Origin: Streptomyces sp. DG2A-72
GTDB taxonomy: Bacteria; Actinomycetota; Actinomycetes; Streptomycetales; Streptomycetaceae
DNA length: 64,000 bases
Direction of reading: 5' to 3'
Assembly (NCBI RefSeq): GCF_030499575.1
Contig: NZ_JASTLC010000001.1
Span: 3,000,001-3,064,000 of the forward strand
Under the pieces are notes generated by a model. That model had not been told where the DNA came from, did not search any database, and saw only the letters and a program-made list of their open reading frames with translations. The position numbers were made by a program, and so were the translations under genes. How positions within the stretch are numbered: the first letter of the stretch is position 1; each line of letters starts with the position of its first letter. Positions 43,255-51,405 of the stretch are shown here, one piece after another.

Positions 43255-44126
43255 TCAGCTCAAGGCCTTACCCACCTCATAGATCGTGGGCCTGTCCTCA
43301 GGAACAGGGCTGAGCATGGCGTCAACCAGTTCGCCCAGCTCGCCAGGCACCCTCACAGGCCGACGCCTGCCGCTCGCCACAGCCTCTCTCTGCACCGGGC
43401 GCGGGGCATCGTCCGGGTACTCGACCGCCCGCCAGCCTGTGGCGGAGATGAGCAGGGAGGCGCCGAGTGCGTAGATGTCGGCTTCCTGCGTCAGCTCGGC
43501 TTCGCCGGTTGCGAGCACGCTGCGCGCGATCTCCGGCGCCTCGTAGTGGACGAGGCAGCCGCGGAACGGGAAGTCGTACCCCTCGGGCACGTGCCCGCCT
43601 CGGGCAAGGGCGAGGTCGATGAGGTGGGTCCGATCCGCGCCGATGATGAAGTGGGCGGGCTGTACGTCACCGTGTGCCCAGCCCCTGACGTGGAGTTCGG
43701 CCAGTGCTTCGACGCATCCCAGCGCCACGCTGGTGTGCGGTGCAATGGACGAGTCAGGCTGGCGGCACGGCTCCCATAGCTGGTACAGGTCCGGCCTTCG
43801 TGCCACGGCTGAAAGTTCCAGGTTCCCTGCTCCCACTCGCCGTACGCGAAGTCGACGAAGCCGAGGCGATGGAGCACGGCTCCTTCGCGTGCGGGTGCGA
43901 GGGCGGTCCAGGGCTGGGCGGACCAGTCGGCAGTGGCCTCGATCGGATAGCCGACCTTCACGGCATAGTGACCGCGATGGCTCTCGACCTCCCAAACCAT
44001 TGAGCCTCGGCGATCGAGAACCAGGCGTTGGGCCATGGGCATGAGCGCGTCGAGCACCACGATCGGCAGTTCAGGAGGTGACCCTGACAACGTCTGTTCT
44101 CCTTCCGGGCGAACGCGGCCAACCAC
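43255..44126 (-). pseudogene. Frameshifted protein-kinase-like gene
   Basis: The N-terminal half is in one frame (VVLDALMPMAQRLVLDRRGS, YAVKVGYPIE with the likely ATP-binding Lys, TWNFQPWHEG). The C-terminal half is in another (DLYQLWEPCRQPDSS, WAHGDVQPAHFII with catalytic HGD, HLIDLALARGG with the metal Asp, LTQEADIYALGASLL). They join if one base is restored near 43791-43796. Kinase residues are otherwise kept, so the break is recent or a sequencing error. Related to aminoglycoside-phosphotransferase/Ser-Thr kinase folds; the target is unknown. Confidence 0.75.
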
Positions 44127-44162
44127 GAACGGAGGCTGGCCGCGTCGCCGATGCGGTGGGCG

Positions 44163-44288
44163 CTATGCCTGACCGTACGGTCGGCCGCAGTCCGAGTCGC
44201 ACTGCGCGAGGTTCGTGCCGTCCACGGTCCACAGGTCGTCGAAGACCATGAACCCGGCCCGCGACACCGGTAACTGAAGGGTGACCAT
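44163..44288 (-). CDS. Possible 41-aa peptide upstream of the kinase
   Basis: A frame MVTLQLPVSRAGFMVFDDLW ending AQCDSDCGRPYGQA lies just before the kinase gene and overlaps the Nudix start on the other strand. Its tail has two Cys in CDSDC. An inner ATG gives 28 aa. The ribosome-binding site is weak and no family is recognised. It may be a remnant or chance frame. Confidence 0.25.
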   Translation of the reverse strand: MVTLQLPVSRAGFMVFDDLWTVDGTNLAQCDSDCGRPYGQA

Positions 44289-44757
44289 GGCACGGACCGA
44301 GTACTACGACGACCCGGCGGCACCTGAGCCGAACAGCTTGGTGGTCGCCGCTTCCGCCGTGGTTACCGACGACGAAGGGCGCATTCTCCTTCAGCGCCGA
44401 CGGGACAACGATCTCTGGGCGCTACCCGGTGGCGGCATGGAGATGACCGACTCACTCCCGGGAACGGCCGTCCGCGAGGTGAAGGAGGAAACGGGTCTGG
44501 ACGTGGAGATCACCGGGCTCGTGGGCACGTACACCGACCCTCGCCACGTCATCGCCTACTCGGACGGTGAGGTGCGCCGACAGTTCAACGTCTGCTTCAC
44601 CGCCCACGCGGTCGGCGGCCGACTCGCGATCTCGGACGAGTCCACGGAGCTGCGGTTCGTCCAGCCGGAAGAGATCGACCAACTGCCGATGCATCACACG
44701 CAGCGGCTGCGGATCCGTCACTTCCTGGAGCACCGTGAGCGGCCCTATCTCGGCTGA
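44287..44757 (+). CDS. Nudix hydrolase
   Basis: 156 aa from ATG at 44287 with AAGG 6 nt upstream; a GTG two codons earlier is also possible. The Nudix box is GGGMEMTDSLPGTAVREVKE then ETGL near residue 55, matching GX5EX7REUXEEXGU. It cleaves a nucleoside diphosphate linked to X. The C-terminus RRQFNVCFTAHAVGG is typical of ADP-ribose or dNTP-type Nudix enzymes. Divergent from the broken kinase gene. Confidence 0.92.
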   Translation: MARTEYYDDPAAPEPNSLVVAASAVVTDDEGRILLQRRRDNDLWALPGGGMEMTDSLPGTAVREVKEETGLDVEITGLVGTYTDPRHVIAYSDGEVRRQFNVCFTAHAVGGRLAISDESTELRFVQPEEIDQLPMHHTQRLRIRHFLEHRERPYLG

Positions 44758-44773
44758 CTTCGTGGTTTGCGGG

Positions 44774-44793
44774 TGACGGCAAATCTGACGGCG
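44774..44793. repeat. TGACGGCA-N4-TGACGGC box
   Basis: Same architecture as the two 22-bp direct repeats (which read TGACGGCA-N4-TGACGGCA on the minus strand). It lies just past the Nudix gene. It may mark an earlier recombination site. Confidence 0.4.
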
Positions 44794-44896
44794 ACGACGA
44801 CACACAGAAGCCGTTGATCACGACGTCCTTCGTTGTAACTCAGTCAGGTGCGGCTGCGTTGTGCCCGCAGAGTGCGGCCGTAATGGCTGCGCCGAG

Positions 44897-45772
44897 TTAC
44901 GAGCACTCGGCTGCGGCCACGATCGCCTCAACCACACCCGCCACCGACCCCGGATGCAGGAACAGGAACAGGTTCGGCTCCACCAGCTCCAGTTCCATCA
45001 CCCGCGGTTCACCATCGGCACCGTCCACCAGGTCCACGCGCGCGTACAGCAACTCCGCCCCGTCCGGTACGGCGGCCAACGCCCGTTCAGCGACGGCGCG
45101 TTCGGACGGAGTCGGGGTCCAGGGTTCGAGGTTCGGGTGGGCCACCTTGGGTGCGTCGTACGCCGTGCCGGGGGTGAGCACCGCCCGCTTGCGGCTGGCG
45201 TGCAGCAACCCTCCGCCGAAGAACTGCAGCGCGCGCTCGCCGGAGACGTCGATGCCGCGCATGTACGGCTGCACCATCGCGGTCAGCCCTTCCTCGTGCA
45301 TCCGCGCAAGATGCCGTACGGCCGTGTCGTGGTCGTCGGGTGTGTAGCGGGCGGCGTAGCGGGAGCCGGCACCGGAGGTGGGCTTGACGACATACTCGTG
45401 GTCGTGGGGGAGGTGGGCCGTATCCCCGGGCGCTATATAGCTAGTCGAGACGACCGGCACTCCCGCCCCCGCAAGATCCCCGAGGTACCGCTTGTCGGCG
45501 TTCCACCGCACGACCTCGGCCGGATTCGCCAGCCGTGTCAGGGTCGCGCACTTCTGCGTCCACGCCAGGAATTCGTCCGCCCGCCAGCTGTAGTCCCAGG
45601 TGGAGCGGATGACGGCCAGGTCGTACGCGGCCCAGTCGGCGTCGGTGTCGTCCCAATACACCGCCTCCGTCTCGGCTCCGGCCTCGCGCAGCGCCCGCAG
45701 GAGCACGGGGAGGTCGGCGTCCTTGCTGGGCTCCGGTCGGGGGTCGTAGGTCACCAGGGCGACTCGGGGCAC
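44897..45772 (-). CDS. ATP-grasp ligase-like protein, intact copy
   Basis: 291 aa from GTG at 45772 with GGAG 7 nt upstream. The family signature is RVALVTYDPRPEPSKDADLP, the LAVIRSTWDYSWRADEFLAW segment, YVVKPTSGAGSRYAARY near residue 130 (ATP loop) and RVMELELVEPNLFLFLHPGS with the Mg-binding Glu and Asn at the end. It resembles glutathione-synthetase/RimK-like enzymes that join an acid to an amine. A stable, common Streptomyces gene; the truncated relative is at 41552-42046. Confidence 0.9.
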   Translation of the reverse strand: MPRVALVTYDPRPEPSKDADLPVLLRALREAGAETEAVYWDDTDADWAAYDLAVIRSTWDYSWRADEFLAWTQKCATLTRLANPAEVVRWNADKRYLGDLAGAGVPVVSTSYIAPGDTAHLPHDHEYVVKPTSGAGSRYAARYTPDDHDTAVRHLARMHEEGLTAMVQPYMRGIDVSGERALQFFGGGLLHASRKRAVLTPGTAYDAPKVAHPNLEPWTPTPSERAVAERALAAVPDGAELLYARVDLVDGADGEPRVMELELVEPNLFLFLHPGSVAGVVEAIVAAAECS

Positions 45773-45850
45773 GGCAGGGCTCCATTCTCGTACGGGTCCC
45801 CGCAGGCTAACCGGGGCGCCCGCAGCCGGGACAACCCATTTGGACGCCGG

Positions 45851-45897
45851 CGGCCCGGACGACGTCAGCCACGACACAGCTGACGTCGTCCGGGCCG
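45851..45897 (-). terminator. 19-bp perfect hairpin after the acyltransferase gene
   Basis: Stem CGGCCCGGACGACGTCAGC (45851-45869) with its exact complement at 45879-45897 and a 9-nt loop, 17 bp past the stop of the minus-strand acyltransferase gene. Confidence 0.75.
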
Positions 45898-45913
45898 GGG
45901 AGCGGGCGTCGGG

Positions 45914-47143
45914 TCAGGGCGAGGACGAGTAGAAGTCCCGGGGGCACCCGCGCCGGTCCCTCGCCCGGGCGAGCAGGCTGCCCGGGTACTCCACCGCCCA
46001 GTAGCTCACCGTCGCGGCGAGAACCGCCGTTGCCGTGACGATCGCGACGGCCAGGGCGAAGCCCGGCTGGGATCCCTCGGAGGGGAGCAGGCCGGTGTCG
46101 TACAGGAGGAGCATGACCGGCTCGTGCCAGATGTAGAGGCTGTAGCTGATCAGGCCTACGGCGGTGAGCCAGCGGGCCCGCAGGGCGCCCTGCCAGCGCG
46201 GTTGCACGCTGTTGTGGAGGATCGCGTACAGCAAGGCGAACCAGAGCACGGCCGCCAGCGGGTGGTAGTACGTGCGCCAGAAGCCCTCGGGGCCGGTGGC
46301 GCGGGCGGTGTACGACAGTGCGTACAGGGCCGTCGCCGCGGTCGCCGCCAGTGCTGTCGCCGTCCGTACGCCCAGACGGCCACGGTCCTCCAACGCGACC
46401 AGCAGCACCGCCAGGCCCATCCCTGCCGCGAAACCGCCGAAGCGGGCCTGCGGGCCGAAGTAGACGGGCCAGTCGGTGTGCGGGATGCCGAGGGTGTAGT
46501 GGGCGATGGTGATCCACACCAACGGGAAGGCGTAGAGGGTCGCGCAGCCCGCCGTGCACGCCGTGATGCGGGCGCGGCGGGTGGGCAGGCGGCGGCAGGC
46601 GCGGATCGTTAGCGGGCCTACGGCGATCAGTACCAGGTAGAAGCTGATCTCCAGGGACAGGGACCAGGTGGGGCCCAGGGTGTAGAAGATCCGCTCGCGG
46701 TCGAAGATGTGCGTGAACGTGAGGTGTTCGAGCAGGTCGCGCCAGTCGCCGGGCAGGGTCGGGTTGCGGCTCGCCCAGACGACCAGGACCGCTGTCACGT
46801 ACACCGGCAGGATCCGGATCGCCCGCCGGAACAGGAAGTCCTGGCCTGTGCGGACCGTGCCCTCGCCGTCGATCGCGGTGCGTGCGTACGGGAGTGTGAG
46901 CAGGTACGCGGACATCACGAAGAACAGGTCGATGACCTCAAGGGACAGCAGGGCGGCCAGGTGGGGGTTGTCGACCGGCGGGTGGCTGCCTGTCGCGTCG
47001 TACACGTAGTACTGCTGCCACACGTGGAAGGCGACCGTGCTGAGGGCGGCGAGGCCGCGGACGCCCTGGAGTTCCTGGGTGTGGGTCCGGGTGCGTTTGC
47101 GCGTGGGGCGCGCCTCAGCAGTTGGTGCGGTCGTCAGCGTCAT
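45914..47143 (-). CDS. Acyltransferase 3 (OafA/YrhL-type) membrane protein
   Basis: 409 aa, ATGA-coupled to the GT2 gene. About ten helices. The catalytic His region is QGVRGLAALSTVAFHVWQQY near residue 30 (R-G-L-A..H), then FFVMSAYLLTLPYARTAIDG, LGPTWSLSLEISFYLVL near 165 and YSLYIWHEPV near 330, all typical of acyltransferase 3. It transfers an acetyl or other acyl group to sugars of an exported glycan. Together with the GT2 it looks like an O-acylated exopolysaccharide unit. Confidence 0.9.
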   Translation of the reverse strand: MTLTTAPTAEARPTRKRTRTHTQELQGVRGLAALSTVAFHVWQQYYVYDATGSHPPVDNPHLAALLSLEVIDLFFVMSAYLLTLPYARTAIDGEGTVRTGQDFLFRRAIRILPVYVTAVLVVWASRNPTLPGDWRDLLEHLTFTHIFDRERIFYTLGPTWSLSLEISFYLVLIAVGPLTIRACRRLPTRRARITACTAGCATLYAFPLVWITIAHYTLGIPHTDWPVYFGPQARFGGFAAGMGLAVLLVALEDRGRLGVRTATALAATAATALYALSYTARATGPEGFWRTYYHPLAAVLWFALLYAILHNSVQPRWQGALRARWLTAVGLISYSLYIWHEPVMLLLYDTGLLPSEGSQPGFALAVAIVTATAVLAATVSYWAVEYPGSLLARARDRRGCPRDFYSSSP

Positions 47144-49467
47144 CGAGCCACCGCCTTCGCCACCGAGCGCGGCGTGACCCGCCAACGACGGTCGCCCAGC
47201 AGTTCCTTGAGGTGCGACTGACGGGCCACCATGTTCTTGAAGTGGGTGTAGAAGACGGTCGAGATCAGCAGGTAGCGCCAGAACCAGCCGCGCCGGGCCC
47301 GCAGTTCAGGAACCGCCAGCCGCCACGCGAACGCCGCCTGCACCGCGCCTGCCGACACCGTGAACGCGGCGGCGAGCAGGCAGGTCGGCACCGCCCAGTC
47401 GATGCGGTCCACGCCGCCCGCGCGCCACACCGAGTGCAGCAGGATCGCGGGGATCTGGAGGGTCAGCCAGGGCTGTACCTCGCGCCAGCCGAGCAGCACG
47501 AACACGCCTGCTTTCTGGCGGGCGGTGAAGGCGTCCGAGCGCAGGGACCGCCACAGGTGCCGGTGTGACACCTGGAGCCAGCCCTGCGCCCACCGCGAGC
47601 GCTGGTTCCACAGTGGCCGCAGGGTCGTCGGCGCCAACTCACGGGAAATCAGGGTCCGGTCCACGGCGATCCGCGCGCCCTGCGTCAACGCGCGTAGCGT
47701 CGAGTCGATGTCCTCCGTCAGCATCGAGCCGTGCATCCGGGTGCGGGCGAGGATGTCCGTGCGCCAGAAGCCGTTGGAACCGCCGAAGATGCCGAAGCCG
47801 TACATCCGGGCCCGGCCGGGATGGCTGACCGCGTAGATGGCCTCGAACTCGGCGGCCACCTGCCGGGCCACCCAGGAGCCGTCGCCGTTGCGGATCACGC
47901 AGTGGCCCTGGACGACGTCGTGGCCGTTGGAAAGCCAGTCCCAGGCATGGCGGAAGGCATCCGGCGCCGGGTGGTGGTCCGCGTCGAAGATCCCGACGAA
48001 CTCGCCGCGCACCTGTGTCACGGCCGCGTTGATGTTCTGCGCCTTGGAGGTGCTGCCCGGTACCTGGAGCAGGACCAGGCGCGGGTCGCGGGCGGCGACG
48101 GCGCGCAGGGTGTCCTCGACGGGGAGCGGGTGCGGGGTGTTGTACGCGAGGACGATCTCCAGGTCGTTCGGGTAATCGAGGCTCAGGAACGACTCGACGG
48201 TGTCGACGATCGTCGCCGCCTCGTTCGGCAGATACGCGGCGATGACGGCGCTCGCGGGCGGGTACGGCTGCGCGGGCGCGGCGGGCCGCGCGGGTGCGTC
48301 GAGCGAGAAGAGGCACTCCAGGATGATCAGCGCGGCCGACAGCAGCAGCCCGGCGACCACCACCCAGTACACGGTTCCGGCGAGGTCCCAGCCGAGCGCG
48401 TCGTACGTCTGCTCGTAGAGCAGGAAGGGGGCGCCGATGCCGAGCAGCAGGGCCAGCAGGGGGGACGTCGCCAGCAGTAACGGACGTATACGAGGACGGC
48501 GTGCGCGGCGGTGCGGGGTGCTGGCCCGCATCCACGGTTCGTAGCGGACGGGCCGCAGGTCCCGGTGGCGCAGTGCCTCGGCGACGGCGGCGACGGCCTG
48601 GGCCGTGACGTGGGCGGCTTCGCCTGTCTGGTCCGCGAGTTGGACCCAGCCGACGGCCGGGGTCAGCCGTACGTTCTCGTCGGCGACGACGAACCGGGTG
48701 CCCGCCGCGGTGGTCGCGAACTGGTGCAGCCGGCGCCGGGCCGTCTCCTCGTCGAGGCCCGGCATCAGCACGAGCAGCCGCCCCTCCTCGTCCCGGCCCA
48801 GCCGGTCGCAGCCACCGCCGAGCCGCTCGACGACCTGCGCGAGCCGCTCGGCGACCTCCTGCCGGACCCGCGGCCCGAACCGCTCCTCCAGCGTGGCCAT
48901 TTCGGCGACCTGGACGACGGCGAGCACGCCGCTCCGGCGGCCGGTGACCGGGCGGCGCAGTTCCCGGTCGAGCTCGGCGCGGAAGTGGGGCGCGGAGTAC
49001 AGGCCCGTACGCGGGTCCAGGGCCAGCCGCTCGACGGGGACCGGGACGCGGTTGAGCTTGGCGGCGATGCGCGCGGAGAGTTCCACGGGGTCGGATGCGT
49101 CCGGTACGCAGTCGTCGGCGCCGTGGGTCAACAGGTCGGCGACGGCGGCCGGTTCGCGGTCGTCGGTGACCATGAGCAGCGGGACGGTCTGCCCTTCGGG
49201 GGCGGTGCGGATCTCTCGGACGACGTCGACGCCGCGCGCATGTTCGTCGAGCGCGACGATCGCGTCCGGCGGGGCCTGGCGGACCTGCCGGTTCACCTCA
49301 CCGGGGAGGGCGTGGACGACTTCGTAGCCGGTCGACTCTAGCGTCCGGGTGAGCCGTTCGCGCCTCGGGCCCGGGGTGCCGACGGTGAGGACACGTCCGG
49401 CGGTCTCCGGAGGAGGGCAGGCCAGAGCGTCCCGGGGCGCGGGTGTGCGCCTCAGTTGGGTGTGCAT
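47140..49467 (-). CDS. Receiver-GGDEF-glycosyltransferase 2 fusion
   Basis: 775 aa. Residues about 24-135 are a receiver-like domain (VGTPGPRRERLTRTLESTGY, PLLMVTDDREPAAVADLLTH). About 150-310 is a degenerate GGDEF domain, where GGDEF reads GRDEE, so it cannot be an ordinary diguanylate cyclase. Two helices follow (about 327-385), then a GT2 domain with IFDADHHPAP (DxD, about 495), MLTEDIDSTL (TED, about 583) and NQRSRWAQGW (QxxRW, about 621), then C-terminal helices. Probable processive beta-glycan synthase at the membrane, with signal input on the N-terminus. Coupled to the acyltransferase. Confidence 0.85.
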   Translation of the reverse strand: MHTQLRRTPAPRDALACPPPETAGRVLTVGTPGPRRERLTRTLESTGYEVVHALPGEVNRQVRQAPPDAIVALDEHARGVDVVREIRTAPEGQTVPLLMVTDDREPAAVADLLTHGADDCVPDASDPVELSARIAAKLNRVPVPVERLALDPRTGLYSAPHFRAELDRELRRPVTGRRSGVLAVVQVAEMATLEERFGPRVRQEVAERLAQVVERLGGGCDRLGRDEEGRLLVLMPGLDEETARRRLHQFATTAAGTRFVVADENVRLTPAVGWVQLADQTGEAAHVTAQAVAAVAEALRHRDLRPVRYEPWMRASTPHRRARRPRIRPLLLATSPLLALLLGIGAPFLLYEQTYDALGWDLAGTVYWVVVAGLLLSAALIILECLFSLDAPARPAAPAQPYPPASAVIAAYLPNEAATIVDTVESFLSLDYPNDLEIVLAYNTPHPLPVEDTLRAVAARDPRLVLLQVPGSTSKAQNINAAVTQVRGEFVGIFDADHHPAPDAFRHAWDWLSNGHDVVQGHCVIRNGDGSWVARQVAAEFEAIYAVSHPGRARMYGFGIFGGSNGFWRTDILARTRMHGSMLTEDIDSTLRALTQGARIAVDRTLISRELAPTTLRPLWNQRSRWAQGWLQVSHRHLWRSLRSDAFTARQKAGVFVLLGWREVQPWLTLQIPAILLHSVWRAGGVDRIDWAVPTCLLAAAFTVSAGAVQAAFAWRLAVPELRARRGWFWRYLLISTVFYTHFKNMVARQSHLKELLGDRRWRVTPRSVAKAVAR

Positions 49468-49520
49468 GTATGGGGTCCCATCCTGTTCGGATTGTGGGGG
49501 GAGGACCTTGATGTGGTGTG

Positions 49521-49548
49521 CGGTTGGTGGTGCGCGGTTGGTGGTGCG
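49521..49548. repeat. Two tandem 14-bp repeats upstream of the GT2 gene
   Basis: CGGTTGGTGGTGCG twice without a gap, about 55 bp before the GT2 start on the minus strand. Possible regulator site. Confidence 0.5.
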
Positions 49549-49681
49549 CGAGTGATGCTGTGCGTTTGTTGTGCGACGCACCAGCTTCGACGACCGCTGT
49601 GACACCGCCCCTTCAGTGGCGTAACACTTCTATGTCGTGTTCATGCCCAAATTGCGGAGGCGGGACGGTGGGACGGTTCCC

Positions 49682-51190
49682 TCAGCCGGTCTCGCTCACG
49701 CGGACACCGTTGGCGGCGGTGTCGAAGACCTGCCGGTACTTGTGCCATTGCGCGTTCGGCGCGGAGAGGTAGACCACGTACTGGGTGCCGTCGGTGCTGG
49801 AGAACGCCAGCTCCGCCGCTCGGTACTGCCGTGCCCTGCCGTCGAAGGTGAACTCCCAGTACCCGGCGGGTCGTCCGCGGAAGGTCGTCTTGGCCATCCG
49901 CACGCGTTCATAGCCGGGGTTGTCGCGGGCGGTCTGTTCCTCTTCCGTCTCGCGCCAGTGCCGTAGCGGATCGGTGCCCGCGAACTCGATGGCGTTGACC
50001 CTGAGCCCGACCAGGCCCGACGGGTCGATATAGGCGACTTCACCGCCGTCCAGCGTCTTACGGGTCCAGCCGTCCGGTACGGGTACGGAGAACCCGCTGC
50101 CCGCCTTCTTGAGCTGATATCCGTCGGGCACCGGCGGCAGGGTGGCGCCGGCACTGGGAGAGGCGGAGGCACCGGACCCGGACGCGTGGGAACCCGGCTC
50201 ATCGGCGGTGCCCTTGAGCCACCACAGTGCGCCGCCCGCCACAGCGGCGGCGAGGGCCACTGCCACGACCGACCGCACCACCGTACGGCGGCGGTTGCCG
50301 CTGCCCTTCCCTGCGGGAGGCGAGGGGGTGGCGGCCCGGTCCGACCGGGTGGGCGGATCGAGGCGAGCGGTCCGTGTGGCGGTCACATCGCCCAGGCGGC
50401 GTTCGACCTCGTGCACGTCCATGCGCTGCCCGGGTTCCTTGACGAGCAGACCCTCGATGACCGGGGCCAGGTCCCCGGCGTTGCGCGGGGGGTCGTACGG
50501 ATCCGTTGCGATGGCGTACGCGGTCTCGATCGGGGTGTCGCGGCCGAACGGGTGCTGCCCCTCGACCGCCTGGTACAGCGTCGCCCCCAGGGCCCACAGG
50601 TCACTGGCGGGACCGGGCTCGGCTCCCCGGAGGCGTTCGGGCGCCAGATAGCGGATGGAGCCGATCAGCTCACCGGGCTTGGTCAGGGAGGACGTTCCCG
50701 ACTCCATGGCGATCCCGAAGTCGGTGAGGACGATCCGCCCGCCGTCACCGAGCAGAACGTTGGCGGGTTTGACGTCCCGGTGCAGGACCCCGGCGTCGTG
50801 GGCGGCGCGCAGGGCGGCGGCCATGGCCAGCCCGATCCGGGCCGCTTCCTCGGGAGGCAGCGCACCCCGCTCCTTCAGCACGTCACTCAGCGTGGCCGAA
50901 GGTATGTACTCCATGACGATGCACGGCAGGCCCTCGTCATCGACGACGTCATGCACCACGATCACATTGGGGTGCGCGATCCGGGCGGCGCTACGGGCTT
51001 CGCGGCGGGTGCGCTCGTGGAGCGTGCGGACCTCGTCGTCGTGCAGGTGCGGCGGGATGCGCAGCTTCTTCACGGCGACGTGGCGGCCGAGCAGCTTGTC
51101 CTCGGCGCGCCACACGGTGCCCATGCCGCCACTGCCCACCCGCTCCACCAACTGGTAACGGCCGGCGACGAGTCGCCCAAGATCGGACAC
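49682..51190 (-). CDS. Ser/Thr protein kinase with C-terminal sensor domain
   Basis: 502 aa from GTG at 51190, with AAGGTGA 8 nt upstream; an ATG at 51256 is possible. Kinase domain residues 10-270: GSGGMGTVWRAED glycine loop, HVAVKKLRIP Lys, LHRDVKPANVLL catalytic loop, LTDFGIAM, IGSIRYLAPERL. A single helix (VVRSVVAVALAAAVAGGALWW, near 320) leads to an outer domain ending VRVSETG that resembles small sensor domains of PknB-like kinases. Divergent from the serine hydrolase gene. Confidence 0.92.
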   Translation of the reverse strand: MSDLGRLVAGRYQLVERVGSGGMGTVWRAEDKLLGRHVAVKKLRIPPHLHDDEVRTLHERTRREARSAARIAHPNVIVVHDVVDDEGLPCIVMEYIPSATLSDVLKERGALPPEEAARIGLAMAAALRAAHDAGVLHRDVKPANVLLGDGGRIVLTDFGIAMESGTSSLTKPGELIGSIRYLAPERLRGAEPGPASDLWALGATLYQAVEGQHPFGRDTPIETAYAIATDPYDPPRNAGDLAPVIEGLLVKEPGQRMDVHEVERRLGDVTATRTARLDPPTRSDRAATPSPPAGKGSGNRRRTVVRSVVAVALAAAVAGGALWWLKGTADEPGSHASGSGASASPSAGATLPPVPDGYQLKKAGSGFSVPVPDGWTRKTLDGGEVAYIDPSGLVGLRVNAIEFAGTDPLRHWRETEEEQTARDNPGYERVRMAKTTFRGRPAGYWEFTFDGRARQYRAAELAFSSTDGTQYVVYLSAPNAQWHKYRQVFDTAANGVRVSETG

Positions 51191-51405
51191 CGAGATCGTC
51201 ACCTTCTCCGCTTCCCGTTCGTGAACAGTCGAGGTCGACGAGGCACGATAACCCATACGGACGTACGGGCACGCCAACGGTTCGATCACATGGACGGGTG
51301 GGGCAAGGGTGGGGCACAGGTGGGGCACAGGTGGGGCTACCCCCACCTTCGAGGTTCCGGGCTGCCGGATGGGCCCGCGGTGGGCCGGTCCGTAGCGTCT
51401 GATCC

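Larger units (their letters stand above)
42762..43270. repeat. 509-bp inverted duplication, left arm
   Basis: Pairs, in reverse orientation, with 58017-58525. Same length, no gaps, about eleven differences by eye. It holds the whole MNEHGF gene, its terminator hairpin and the last codons of the kinase gene. Confidence 0.9.
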
